Origin: Fen-1273 sp963837815 | Lineage (GTDB): Bacteria; Bacteroidota; Ignavibacteria; UBA10030; UBA6906 | Assembly: GCA_963837815.1 (NCBI GenBank) | Contig: CAWIOS010000005.1 | Location: 172,015-236,014, forward strand | Direction: 5' to 3' | DNA: 64,000 nt | In this document: positions 7,716 through 17,858 of the stretch, one piece after another | Numbering within the stretch: the first letter of the stretch is position 1 | Layout of the letters: the number at the start of each line of letters is the position of its first letter | Program-made: the position numbers and the translations under genes | Notes under the pieces: model-generated | The model's database searches: none | Seen by the model: the letters and a program-made list of their open reading frames with translations, nothing else | Told to the model about the DNA's origin: nothing

Positions 7716-10304
7716 ACTGTCCGTTGCTGCAAATGACCAGACCCGTCTGGGATCCTCGATTCAATCCTCGTCACATACGACACTCGCGTTGACAAAAAGG
7801 ACTCCAAGGCCAGCCTCCGGCCGCTTTCATCTATTGTCGAAGAAATCCGCACTTCGGTTGACCTTCAACACAAGGTAGCCGCGGTTCGGTCTGCTTCGTC
7901 CTATGAAGAGCGACGAGAGTTAAAAACGAAGCTTCTACCGTACTTCACATTCCTACATTTCGAGAATGGAAGTCGGAAGTCCGCAATGTTTAAGTCCGTG
8001 CGGTATATCCTGATGGACCTGGACCATATCCAAGCGAACCTCGATATTCTCCGGGAGACGTTGCGTCATGACCCTGAAGTATTCATGTGTTTTCTTTCCC
8101 CCAGCGGTGATGGTCTAAAGATCGCTTTTGCGCTGGAGAAGGAAGTCACTTCCGAGGTGGAATACAAGAGGATCTATCAGCACTTCCGTTCTCTTGTGAA
8201 AGAGCGATATGGGGTTGAGACTGATGACATAAAGGATGTCGCAAGGGCGTGCTTCTTGTCGTACGATCCCGACATCTACGTGAACGAGTCGGCGGTGCGC
8301 CTATCGCCGGAATTCCTCAACGCCTCACCCGCAGGTCACGCAGAGGAACAAGTCGGAGAGTCAATAAAGAAGGCGCTCCGGGGGACTACACCCGGTGGGC
8401 GGACGGCCAGCATGACAAAGCTGATCGGGATGTACATTAACAAGGGGTTTGACCGTGAATTGACGCTGGATTTCATCAGAGCTTGGAACAGGGGAAATGA
8501 CCCTCCGCATGCGGACGAAAAGCTGGTCGATACGGTGATTGACATGTTTGATCGCTATGGCGACTCGTCGACATCTCTGCCTGTGAAGTTTATCGAGAAG
8601 AACAAATGTATTTACAAGGCGGCCAGCGGGAAGAACGGCGCGGCGGATACGATGGTTACGACATTCACGATCCACCCGAAGGAGCTCCTCGTCCTCGAAG
8701 ACAATGACTGCCTGGTATGCGATATACAGAGTTCCCAGGGATTTGATTATCAGGGGGTCCAGCTCGAAAGCACCGACTGGCACAGCAAGCAGAAGCTCCT
8801 GAAGGCCATTGGGCACCAGGATTGTGTTTGCGTTGGATCCGACAATGATTTGCAGGCGCTGTGCGCCTACATCAGCTGGCGAGTACCAGTACGGAAGACA
8901 GGCACAAACGTCATCGGTCTATTTAAGAATATGTGGGTATCGGAAGGACTGAATATCACCGCAAGCGGGATATCCCATGAACCGTCTATCGTCCCTTACC
9001 AAAAAGGAAATGGCGCGTTCTACCACAAGATCTCGTACACGACGTTGTCGGACGCAGAACACCTGGAGCTCGTCAGGCATTTCTACCCCGATATCCTTGA
9101 GATGAACGAACGGAAGGTTTTGTTGCCGCTCTTGGGTTGGTTCTTCGCGACACCGTTGAAGGAAATAGTGCGGTCGAACATTGGGGCTTTTCCCTCGATC
9201 CTGATGCATGGGGGGCAAGGAAGTGGGAAAACGAGCACTGCGAAGATGCTCATGCGTATGGCCGGGTACAAAAATGCAATACCGAACAAATGCGATATGA
9301 AGCCGTTTCCGATGCTGAAGAACCTTTCCGCGACGAACGGAATTCCGCAGTTTTACGATGAATTCAAGGAGTCGGACCTGAAGGATGAGTCGGTTGATAG
9401 CCTCCTCCGGTACATCCGGGAGATATACGACGGAGAGCTCGAGCAGAAGGGAAGGGAGGATCAGACCACCGTGGAATACGAGCTTCTCGCCCCGATGGCA
9501 GTCCTCGGAGAGTGGAACATCAATCAGCCCGCAATCCGTGAGAGAACTTTGATGATTCGGTTCAACGATGCTGTGAAGAAAAACAAGAAGATGCGTGAAG
9601 CTTTTCATAGGATCCTGGATCTCCCTCTTGAAGGCTTTATGCCCCGGTACATCCAGTTCTGTCTGGCGCAGGATATTGCTGGGATCCTTTCGATGGCGAG
9701 GAAATATGTCGAGGAATATTTTGAATCGAAGGCGGTAGCACCTCGAATCGTGAATAACCTTGCAGTAATGCTCTTGGGGCTCACCCTTTTCCAGGATTAC
9801 GCGATGCACTACGGACTCGAGATGCCGAGAATCGATCCGAAGCACTTCTTTGACGATCAGCTGAAGGAGATCACTGGGACTGATTCAGGCTCCGTACGCT
9901 CGTCGGTGGATCAATTCATTGAGGAGTTGGGCTTCATGTGGCAGAAAAACGAAAAGCAGATCACCAGTTCCAGTTCGGCATTCGAACCGACTGTCAAACA
10001 AGTCCCCTGGTGGACGAGCGCCGAGGTTAAGAAGAAGCCCGCGATCGCCATCAGATTCAACAAGGTGTTCCCCGAGTTCAAGGAGTACGCCTCGAGAACG
10101 AAGTACGAGGGTGACCTGCTGGATAAGGAGTCGTACTTGAAGCTGTTCAAAGAGTGTGACTACGTCCTGAGCGTCAGCCATCCAGTCGATTTCGAAGGGA
10201 AGAAGCAGCGGTCCCTTTGCCTTGATATCGAGAAGGCGCGAGCGGCTGGGATAGACCTGGAAGGGTTCGGGGTTACAGACGTTACGCCCGAGTTACAGGA
10301 GTGA
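7672..10304 (+). CDS. BT4734-type primase-helicase, frame change near 7737-7760
   Basis: From ATG 7986 the frame gives 772 residues, but the conserved N-terminal pattern (EERRELKTKLLPYFTFLHFE) is already in frame upstream, where no start codon exists after the stop at 7734. A start at 7672 in another frame (MQNTKPTTAEPQFNKLSVAA) supplies a plausible N terminus, so one indel near 7737-7760 is inferred. Numbering from 7986: residues 1-110 are the BT4734/VirE-N primase-like domain (YILMDLDHI, FLSPSGDGLKIAF, DVARACFLSYDPDIY). An ATPase follows with Walker A GGQGSGKT (409-416) and Walker-B-like FYDEF. It is likely to prime and unwind DNA at the repeat array that begins inside its 3' end. Confidence 0.85.
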
Positions 10305-10486
10305 TGTAACCAGAAATCCAGTAAAACAAAGCGGAATCACTGATTCCTGATAATGTTACACGTGTTACGCTATATTAGATACACCTTGGTATTGGATGAT
10401 GTTCTCTCATATATACTCCTATAGAAGTCCTCATCTCCAAAAGGTAAGGTGTGTCAAATACGCGTAACACGCGTAACCGCTGTAAC
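10271..10486. repeat. Phased GTTAC/GTAAC repeats, candidate replication origin iterons
   Basis: GTTAC occurs at 10272, 10281 and 10292, GTAAC at 10306, GTTAC at 10355 and 10364, then GTAAC at 10464, 10473 and 10482. Within groups the spacing is 9-11 bp, about one helical turn. The last group is inverted relative to the first, and the groups flank an AT-rich stretch (10370-10440, with TATATTAG and CATATATACTCC). The extended unit is GTTAC(A/G)(G/C). The array starts in the last codons of the primase-helicase gene, as in iteron origins placed next to a rep gene. Confidence 0.6.
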
Positions 10487-10545
10487 AAAAAAAATAAAAC
10501 CCCACCCCTCTCTCAGAAGCCGAATCACCCGGCAACAAGGGTTTC

Positions 10546-10577
10546 CCGGCGAAGCCGGATCGAGTTTTTTTTATTTT
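10546..10577 (+). terminator. Rho-independent terminator after the primase-helicase region
   Basis: Stem CCGGC-GAA-GCCGG (10546-10558), six bases, then a run of eight T and TATTTTT. It ends the rightward DUF5131 / DUF5659 / primase-helicase unit. Confidence 0.65.
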
Positions 10578-10589
10578 TGGGCCCTCTCC

Positions 10590-11820
10590 GCGACACCTCC
10601 GGAATGGAATCTGGTACCGCCCCAAGTGTGATGATTTTTCCCGCGACCCAAAATTCTCCTCATTCCCTGCTCAAAAACCGACCGAATTGTGCAAGGAAAG
10701 CCCATGTTCATTGGAGATATTGAACCGGAGAGGCTGGAGCACTCGGAAGAGTCAACGATTGTCTGAAGCTGAGCCTCTTGACCCCGAAGAAGTGCCGTAG
10801 AACCACCAAGGATCAAATCAGGGACTCGATTAAAGGCAGTCGGCAGTTTGATCCAAGGCCATGACTCCCCGGTAGGAGAAGCGGGACGCTTCATTGGATC
10901 CGGCCTCAGGTGCGGAACAAAATCGAGACGGTCAAAAACACGCCCGTTGTCTGCTCGGGTCCAAGGCGCAAAGTCGTCCAAACATCGCGATTCCGAAGAG
11001 AGTTGGGGGAATCCGGGAGGGAAGACGGTAAAAAAATGATGGTTCAGTCTGGATCCGCGAAGGGCCCCGGAATATTTCACGTCGGTCAAAAACCACTGGT
11101 ATTGCCGCCATGCAAAAAACCAAGAACAGTTTCGAAGCTGACCCCGAGGCCACAGATATCCGCTCACTGGCGAAACGTATCCTCATCTTCGGAAAAAAGG
11201 TGGTTGCCGGTTAAACAGGAAGCGCTGGGTGTCTTACCAAGGTCCGGCTGATTTCAGCTTCGTGGTTCTTAGTGCGCCGAAGTAGGAGCTGGAAGAGGGG
11301 AATGGATAAGATCTGGATGACGTTGGGCCGGTTGGAAGGGAGAAGGGGATGTGGTCTTATTGTTTTTGTTTTGGTGGTTCACCCCAGATAGCCCGTCTCA
11401 CTCCGGAGGCTCAGAAAAGCGTACTAATATGCCTCCAGAACGGGGTGAGAATGATGAGAGATACCCAATAACGGCGGGCAAGAAGCGTGAAGGACACATG
11501 GTCCAACTGGCGCGGCGGGAATCCACGACGTGAAAACACTCGGTGGTCTTCTCCCTGTTTGCGCCTGATGAGGAAGATTCGCGACGATCAGGGATTCTAT
11601 CAAGATATTGAGACATTCATCGCCAAACACTCTGCGGCGAAATTCACGCGCGGTGGATGCCAGGGTTGCCGGGGAAAGTTCGGCCGCAAGGCGGCGGCAA
11701 AGACGAATTGAAGTGGGCGTGCAACCTGGCCAGTCGTTCATACATTATGCGAAGAGATGCATTCTCTGGCAGATGTATTGTGCGACCGGGAGACACCGAT
11801 TCCGCTCACCTCCATCAGGG
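10590..11820. other. About 1.2 kb without a supportable gene
   Basis: Open frames on both strands here (for example 10571-11167 minus, 10910-11251 plus) show no family pattern, no good ribosome site, and a composition typical of spurious frames. I see no tRNA, IS or repeat. It separates the plasmid-like module from the kinase cluster and may hold decayed DNA. Confidence 0.5.
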
Positions 11821-11822
11821 TT

Positions 11823-12230
11823 CTATTCTCCCTGATCGAGCACCTCTCGCAACTTCGAAACGAGAGCGGACGAGGCAAACGGCTTGGCCAGAAACGCCGT
11901 TGCCCCTGCTACGGCGAGTTTCGACCGAAGCCGAGGATCGAGATAGCCGCTCATGAAGAGCACGCGGGCACGGGGTTCGATGGTGCGGATGCGGAGGAAC
12001 ATGTCGTATCCTGATTCGCGGGGGAGCCCCATATCCGTCACAACGGCCGCAATCTCTTCCTGATGCTCTTCGAACTGTGTGTACCCTTCGAACCCGTCAG
12101 AGGCAACAAGGACATTGTAGCCGTACTTCCGAAGCGTCTCTTCGAGTACCAGGCGGAGGCTCTCTTCATCTTCCACCAGCAATACCGTCTCCGATCCGCC
12201 ACGCAGTTCGGTAAGAAGCACATGTCCCAA
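11823..12230 (-). CDS. Response-regulator receiver domain (C-terminal part of a split hybrid kinase)
   Basis: 135 residues: LRGGSETVLLVEDEESLRLV, phospho-acceptor in AVVTDMGLP, then RVLFMSGYLD and the K-P pair of FLAKPF, a complete REC domain. The only start is TTG at 12230, six bases after an in-frame TAG. The preceding kinase frame (12166-13788) ends its ATPase domain exactly where this begins, in the overlapping frame. The usual order HATPase - RGGSETILLVEDE shows the two are one hybrid kinase broken by one base near 12235-12245. It would receive the phosphate from H290 of that kinase. Confidence 0.8.
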   Translation of the reverse strand: MGHVLLTELRGGSETVLLVEDEESLRLVLEETLRKYGYNVLVASDGFEGYTQFEEHQEEIAAVVTDMGLPRESGYDMFLRIRTIEPRARVLFMSGYLDPRLRSKLAVAGATAFLAKPFASSALVSKLREVLDQGE

Positions 12231-13788
12231 TTCTTTCTAGCTCAACGTGCAGTGCAGGGAAGTAGACGGCAAATGCGGTTCCTGCATTCTGCTCCGACTC
12301 GAAATCAATGAATCCGATATGGGCCTTCACGACGGCGTACGCCACAGCAAGACCGAGACCGGTATTGCCTTTTTGCTCCTTCGTGGTGAAGAACGGTTCG
12401 AATATGTGTTTGGCCGCCTCGGGCCCCATCCCGGCGCCATCATCGGACACCCGGACACGCAAATACGTGTCGGCTGTCGCTTCCTTGAACTTGTTCCGGA
12501 GGTACATTCCTTCAAGCACATCGGCAGTAATGCAGATCTTTCCCCGCTCGTTTGCTCTGGGGGCAGCGAGAATCGCGTCGCGCCCGTTCAGGCATATTGT
12601 CAAAAGGGTCTGATAGATTGCAGCTTTATCCCCACCGATCAACGGCAGCTCCCCTTCGATCGTCGCCGTGATCAGAATGGTTTTTTCAATCGTGCGGAAC
12701 AACGTGGACTGAAGGGTCGTGATCACGTCGCTGATGGCAAGTGGCGTCTGCGGGGTCTCGTCGATATTCGAAAATGCCATCAGCCGTTTTCCAACATTGA
12801 CTCCGTTGTTGAGCGCATCCTGTCCAAGTAGTAGGTAGTGCTTCAACAAATCGTCACGAACTTCTGATTCCATCAGTGTGAAAACGCCGTTGAGCACACT
12901 CATTATATTGTTCAGATCGTGGGCGATGCCCCGTGCAAGCTGACTGAGGCCGGCCATTTTCTGAGCTTGTGCCAGCTGGTTTTCAATTTGCCGCTGGTAC
13001 GTCACGTCGCGCTTTACGGCGACGAAATTGATGAGATGTCCCACCTCGTCGCGAACCGGGGAAATTGTCGTCTGTTCGCGGTACAGTGTCCCGTTCTTTC
13101 GGCGGTTGGTGATCTCGCCGGACCAGGTCTCCCCCCGGAGGATGGTGGCCCAGAGGGTCCTGTAGAATGACTCGTTCTGCTTCCCACTCTTTACAATTCG
13201 CGGGTTGGCACCGATCAACTCGTCCCTGGTATACCCGGTCTGAAGTTCTGAGGCGGGATTGGCATAGACAATGGTCCCGTCAATGTCCGTGATGACAATG
13301 GACTCGGCCGCATGTTCGACGGCCATATCGAGTCGTGTCCGTTCCTCTCCGACTTGCTTCGCCTCGGTGATGTCGCGTGAGACGATGATCACGTTGACGA
13401 CGGCACCGCGGGCATCACGGATGACATTTCCCTGGGATTCGATGTGACGGATCGGACGGTCGGGAACGGCGAAGCGGTAGACAATTCGCCGGCCGACTCC
13501 TGTTTCGATAGTCTCCAGAAACACCTGGCGAACCATTTCACGATCATCGGGATGGATGTCCATGAAGGAGTCAGTCCCGCGCAACTCTTCCCGCTTTCCG
13601 AAAACTCTCGAGTAGGAGGGACTGTTGTAGAGTCGTTTGCCGCTCAAATCGACAACGGCAATCAAATCTTCCACGTTGGCAAGGATCGTGTGGAGGAGGT
13701 GTTCGGTTTTGTCGGTCAGTGGCTCGGATCTGCGATGTTTGTTGGACGCGGGATCTACAGACTTCCGGTTTTTGTCATCTGCGTTCAT
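12166..13788 (-). CDS. PAS-PAS sensor histidine kinase (hybrid, REC split off by a frame change)
   Basis: 540 residues, no membrane segment, so cytoplasmic. PAS domains at about 28-145 (DLIAVVDLSGKRLYNSPSYS) and 150-268 (ESIVITDIDGTIVYANPASE); DHp domain with H290 in RGIAHDLNNIMSV; HATPase with N box (CLNGRDAIL), DDGAGM and FTTKEQKGNTGLGLAV. The last 25 residues are out-of-frame tail; the true protein continues into the REC domain at 11823-12230. The first PAS domain closely resembles the fifth PAS of the next kinase (13978-17394), pointing to duplication. The signal is unknown. Confidence 0.88.
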   Translation of the reverse strand: MNADDKNRKSVDPASNKHRRSEPLTDKTEHLLHTILANVEDLIAVVDLSGKRLYNSPSYSRVFGKREELRGTDSFMDIHPDDREMVRQVFLETIETGVGRRIVYRFAVPDRPIRHIESQGNVIRDARGAVVNVIIVSRDITEAKQVGEERTRLDMAVEHAAESIVITDIDGTIVYANPASELQTGYTRDELIGANPRIVKSGKQNESFYRTLWATILRGETWSGEITNRRKNGTLYREQTTISPVRDEVGHLINFVAVKRDVTYQRQIENQLAQAQKMAGLSQLARGIAHDLNNIMSVLNGVFTLMESEVRDDLLKHYLLLGQDALNNGVNVGKRLMAFSNIDETPQTPLAISDVITTLQSTLFRTIEKTILITATIEGELPLIGGDKAAIYQTLLTICLNGRDAILAAPRANERGKICITADVLEGMYLRNKFKEATADTYLRVRVSDDGAGMGPEAAKHIFEPFFTTKEQKGNTGLGLAVAYAVVKAHIGFIDFESEQNAGTAFAVYFPALHVELERIGTCASYRTAWRIGDGIAGGR

Positions 13789-13977
13789 CGAAGCCCCTCG
13801 TATAGGTGTGGCGTTCTACCACTCACTCTTGATGGTTCACCTGGATTACCTTCCCTAACTCGTCCTGCCATGGCGCCCCCGGAAAATATTCGGTGGTGCC
13901 GACAGTATGCAGACTGAGCTCCCTGGTGGTGCCTGGCAATGAGTCTGGCAACCTCGTTAAGAAAATGGCACCTCGAT

Positions 13978-16900
13978 TCAACGTAGCACCGCTGCCAGAG
14001 TCTGAAGCAACTTCTCCGCTGTGTACGGCTTTGTCAAGAATGCTTGGACGTTGGAATCTGATGGAAGTGGATGTTGGGTTGTGGCAGTCATTCCGCTGGC
14101 CGCTATTATCTTTACCTCTGGACTTATCTTTCGCAGCACGAGAATTGCGGCCGTGCCATCCATGACCGGCATCATGATGTCAGTGATCACAGCCTTGATC
14201 TTCTTCTTGTTTTCAGCAAAGAGGGCGACTCCTTCCGCGCCATCGCTCGCAGTTATGGCTTTGTAACCATTGGCCTTCAGCGTCTCCTTTGTAATCTCCC
14301 GGATAGCGGATTCATCATCAATCACGAGGATCAGCTCACCATTTCCTGTGGGGAGTTGCGTTTCTTCACTTACTGCCGGGACATTTGAAGTCGTACTTGT
14401 CGCCGGGATATATATCCTGAACGTCGTCCCTTTCCCCGCTTCACTGTACAGGTTGATAAACCCTTCATGGCTCTTTACGATGGCAAGCGTGGTTGAGAGG
14501 CCAAGCCCGGTGCCACGACCGATTTCCTTTGTCGTAAAGAAGGGCTCAAAAATCCTATCTCGGATATCTGTGGGAATTCCCGTTCCCGTGTCACTAATCG
14601 AAACCGCTACGTAAGCTCCTGGTTTGGCCTCAGGATGCATGCGCGAGTAATTCTCATCCACGTTCATGTTCACAGCCGATATCGAAATGGTCCCTCCCAT
14701 TGGCATGGCGTCCCGCGCATTGACCAGCAGGTTTAGGAAAACCTGGTGCATCTGTGTCGCGTCGGCCGAGACCGTCCATAGGTCCCGTGGGATATCTGTC
14801 TTGCTCTCAATCGATTTTGGGAATGTCTCATCGACGATCTTCACAACTTCGTTGATGACATGTTTGATCTGTATAGGCATCCGCTCACCTTTGACTCCTC
14901 GTCCGAATGCCAGCACTTGCTTGACTATGTCCGCGCCTCGCTTTGCCGATGTTTCAATCGTACCGAGAATCTTCTGCCCTGTCGAATCGGAAACCTTGTC
15001 TCTCAGGATGTCGATCGCCATCAGAATCGGTGCAAGGACGTTGTTAAGATCATGAGCAATACCAGCGGCAAGTGTTCCAATGCTTTCCATCCGCTGTGCC
15101 CGAAGAAACTGTGCTGCAAGTTTCTTTTCCTCGGTCACATCGCGGGACACTACGACGATTTGAGAAATCGTGCCTTGAGTATCTCTGATCACGCTTCCCT
15201 TCGAGTCAATGGTCCTTATTGATCCATCGTTGAGCAAGAACCGGTATTCGATCCGTTGCCCGATACCCGTTCTAACGGTTTCCTGGAACACTTTCTTGAC
15301 CATTGCCACATCGTCCGGATGGATCTCGTGAAAGCCGTCTGTCCCCGTCAACAGCTCCGGGTCCCCGAGGATACTCTTGTAAGAAGGACTGTTGTATATT
15401 CTTCTACCATCCAGATCCAAGACCGCAATCATGTCCGCGACATTCTCCGCAATCAAACGAAAGTGCTCTTCGCTTTGCTTGAGGTGTTCCTCCACTGACT
15501 TGCGAACAGAAATGTCTCTCGCGACGCCAACCGCGGCTATTGGGGTGCCTTCGGAGTCTCTCACGATTGAAGTCCAAAGCTCTACAAAGAAATCACTGCC
15601 GTCTTTTCGCCGGTTAGATAACTCACCGTGCCATCCCCCGCTCAGGGTATCATGGAGAATGCTTGCTCCAATCGCCGCTCCAGTTTGAGGTGATCTTACA
15701 ATCGCAATGTCTTTCCCAAGCAACTCCTCTATGGCGTATCCGTAGGTGTTTAGGAAAGCGTCATTGACAAAGAGTAATTTGTTCTCGAGATCGGTAATGG
15801 AGATAGAATCGCGGGCAGATGCGACCGTTTGCGCCATGAGTCTGAGCTCGCGCTCTTGCTTCTTGCGCTCCGTGATATCCTGGAGTGTTGCACGAAGACC
15901 CACAGCTTTACCGCTTTCATTCCGGATCACCCGATTCTGTATGTGTGCGTCAAGGGTTGTTCCGTCTTTCCTTCGGAACGTGCGTTCATGGGTGGCTTCG
16001 GAAGGATGTGAGTTGGCGATCTGGGCCGTGATCGCCTTTTGTGATGTATCACCGTCTGCCGTAAACTCCCATACGTGGTGGTGCAGCATCTCTTCTGCTT
16101 TGTAGCCAAGCATCTCCAACTCCGTGCGGTTTACCTCAATGATACGGCCCTGAATATCGAGCTCATGATAACCAACCGGGGCCTCATCAAACAACTGGCG
16201 AAATCTCCGTTCACTCTCAAGTTGGGATTCCTCCGCCCGCTTTCGCTCGGTATTATCCTGTACTGTGGAACGAATACCAACGATTGCCCCGGCATTATCG
16301 CGGAGTCCCCGATCGGTGATGAGTGCGTGCAACGATGTCCCGTCCCTCCTTCGAAAGGTGCGTTCGTACGTGTGATGTGAGGGCGAAGAGTCTGTGATCT
16401 TGGACTGAATTGCCTTTTGGGAAATGTCACTTTCGACGATGAAATCCCACACCGGGTGGCCCAGCATCTCTTTGGCTTCATAGCCCAGCATTTTCAATTC
16501 GGTGCTGTTTATCTGGACAAGGCGCCCCTCAATGTCAATTTCGTGATAGCCAACCGGGGCCTCCTCAAACAGCTGGCGAAAGTTTCGTTCATTCTCCGAC
16601 AGCGCATCCTGCACACGCTTCCGCTCGGTGATATCCCGGGCGATTCCCAGCACCTGCGTCCTGTCTCCGATTTTCACCGGATACGTTCGGACTTCCACCG
16701 CAACCCGGTTGCCGTCCTTTCTGCACAGCTTGAACTCGACCGGGCCATAGACCTTCCCGATCACATTCTGTGCAAGAAGGGTGGTCGCTTTCCTGAGGTC
16801 GGCTTTTGCGATGAGATTCAGTGAGAATATGCTCTTTCCGATCAGTTCTTCTCTCTTGTAACCGACGATCTCTTCCGATGCCGTGTTCCCATCAGTAAAT

Positions 16901-17394
16901 GTTCCGGCAAGGTCCGTGAGAAACATACCGTCGGGCGCGGACTCGAAGAGTATTCTGAAGCGATCCTCGCTCTCCTTCAGAGCCCGTTCGGCTTCATCCT
17001 TGGCGGCACGCACTTCCTTCTGCTCCAGGGCTTCCCTGATCGCAAACGGGAGTCTTTCAATGTGTTCCTTGATGACATAATTCGTCGCTCCGGCTTTCAT
17101 ACATGCGACAGCCGTCTCTTCGTTCATCGATCCGGTAAGAACAATGAATGGAACTGCCGGATCCCTTTTGAGCGAGAGTTTCAGGGCCTGCATTCCGTCG
17201 AATTCCGGCATCTTGTAGTCCGAAACGATCACATCGGGTTGAAATTCCTTCAGCGCCAGCAGAAATGAGTCCTTCGTCTCCACTCTTCGCAGAGTGATTT
17301 CGATTCCGCTCTTGCGAATCTCCCTCTCGGCCAATTCTGCGTCGGACGGAAGGTCCTCGACGAACAAAATGCGCAACGGATTCGCGTGTGCCAT
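13978..17394 (-). CDS. REC-PAS(x5)-histidine kinase-REC hybrid sensor
   Basis: 1138 residues, intact. Order: REC (D59 in VIVSDYKMP, 5-125), five PAS domains (about 140-260, 265-385, 390-510, 515-632, 640-757), DHp with H781 in GIAHDLNNVLAP, HATPase (NLLVNARDAM; DTGTGIP; GRGTGLGLS), C-terminal REC with D1072 in AVITDIMMP. PAS 2 and 3 are near copies of each other (APVGYHEIDIEGRLVQIN / APVGYHELDIQGRIIEVN). Soluble. It lies 17 bp after the response regulator at 17412-17858 and is probably in its operon. Two REC domains suggest a branched phosphorelay. Confidence 0.93.
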   Translation of the reverse strand: MAHANPLRILFVEDLPSDAELAEREIRKSGIEITLRRVETKDSFLLALKEFQPDVIVSDYKMPEFDGMQALKLSLKRDPAVPFIVLTGSMNEETAVACMKAGATNYVIKEHIERLPFAIREALEQKEVRAAKDEAERALKESEDRFRILFESAPDGMFLTDLAGTFTDGNTASEEIVGYKREELIGKSIFSLNLIAKADLRKATTLLAQNVIGKVYGPVEFKLCRKDGNRVAVEVRTYPVKIGDRTQVLGIARDITERKRVQDALSENERNFRQLFEEAPVGYHEIDIEGRLVQINSTELKMLGYEAKEMLGHPVWDFIVESDISQKAIQSKITDSSPSHHTYERTFRRRDGTSLHALITDRGLRDNAGAIVGIRSTVQDNTERKRAEESQLESERRFRQLFDEAPVGYHELDIQGRIIEVNRTELEMLGYKAEEMLHHHVWEFTADGDTSQKAITAQIANSHPSEATHERTFRRKDGTTLDAHIQNRVIRNESGKAVGLRATLQDITERKKQERELRLMAQTVASARDSISITDLENKLLFVNDAFLNTYGYAIEELLGKDIAIVRSPQTGAAIGASILHDTLSGGWHGELSNRRKDGSDFFVELWTSIVRDSEGTPIAAVGVARDISVRKSVEEHLKQSEEHFRLIAENVADMIAVLDLDGRRIYNSPSYKSILGDPELLTGTDGFHEIHPDDVAMVKKVFQETVRTGIGQRIEYRFLLNDGSIRTIDSKGSVIRDTQGTISQIVVVSRDVTEEKKLAAQFLRAQRMESIGTLAAGIAHDLNNVLAPILMAIDILRDKVSDSTGQKILGTIETSAKRGADIVKQVLAFGRGVKGERMPIQIKHVINEVVKIVDETFPKSIESKTDIPRDLWTVSADATQMHQVFLNLLVNARDAMPMGGTISISAVNMNVDENYSRMHPEAKPGAYVAVSISDTGTGIPTDIRDRIFEPFFTTKEIGRGTGLGLSTTLAIVKSHEGFINLYSEAGKGTTFRIYIPATSTTSNVPAVSEETQLPTGNGELILVIDDESAIREITKETLKANGYKAITASDGAEGVALFAENKKKIKAVITDIMMPVMDGTAAILVLRKISPEVKIIAASGMTATTQHPLPSDSNVQAFLTKPYTAEKLLQTLAAVLR

Positions 17395-17411
17395 TGTCTC
17401 GCCCGTGTAAT

Positions 17412-17858
17412 TTACTTTTTCGCTGATTGATTCAGGAGCAGCCAGTAGTATCCGATGTCTTTGACGGCCTCGACAAACTTGTCGAAATCAACCGGTTTCA
17501 GAATGTAGCTGTTCACTCCCAGTTTGTAACTCTCGACGATGTCCTTTTCTTCTTTCGACGATGTCAAGACGATGACAGGAATTGCCTTTGTCCGGGGGTC
17601 GGCTTTGACTAACCTTAGAACCTCGAGCCCGTCCACCTTTGGGAGCTTTAAGTCAAGCAAAATCACCCTCGGACCGTTTTCAATCTGTCGGTGTGCGTAC
17701 TTTCCGCGGGCAAAGACGAAATCGATCGCCTCCTCGCCGTCGCTGACCACGACCACGTTGTTGGCGAGGTTGTTCTTCTTCAGCGCCCTGAGAGCTAATT
17801 CGGCGTCATTGGGGTTGTCTTCAACAAGCAGAATTTCGACCTCAGGGTTGCTGTTCAC
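17412..17858 (-). CDS. Single-domain response regulator (Rcp1-like)
   Basis: 148 residues: VEILLVEDNPNDAELALRAL, D69 in VILLDLKLPKVDG, IPVIVLTSSKEEKD, and LKPVDFDKF. This is the phytochrome-associated Rcp1 type, which has no output domain and passes phosphate between kinases. Its start overlaps the end of the membrane kinase (17842-21309) by 17 bp, and the soluble hybrid kinase follows after 17 bp, so all three are probably translated from one message. An AGGAG-type site precedes the ATG. Confidence 0.93.
   Translation of the reverse strand: MNSNPEVEILLVEDNPNDAELALRALKKNNLANNVVVVSDGEEAIDFVFARGKYAHRQIENGPRVILLDLKLPKVDGLEVLRLVKADPRTKAIPVIVLTSSKEEKDIVESYKLGVNSYILKPVDFDKFVEAVKDIGYYWLLLNQSAKK

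Noticed and set aside
8919..9845. Long minus-strand frame of 308 codons
   Set aside because: Lies wholly inside the primase-helicase gene on the other strand, whose Walker motifs and codon pattern are convincing.
10571..11167. Minus-strand open frame of 198 codons
   Set aside because: No ribosome site, odd composition (many Trp, Arg, Ser, Pro without pattern), overlaps a terminator T-run, no family resemblance.
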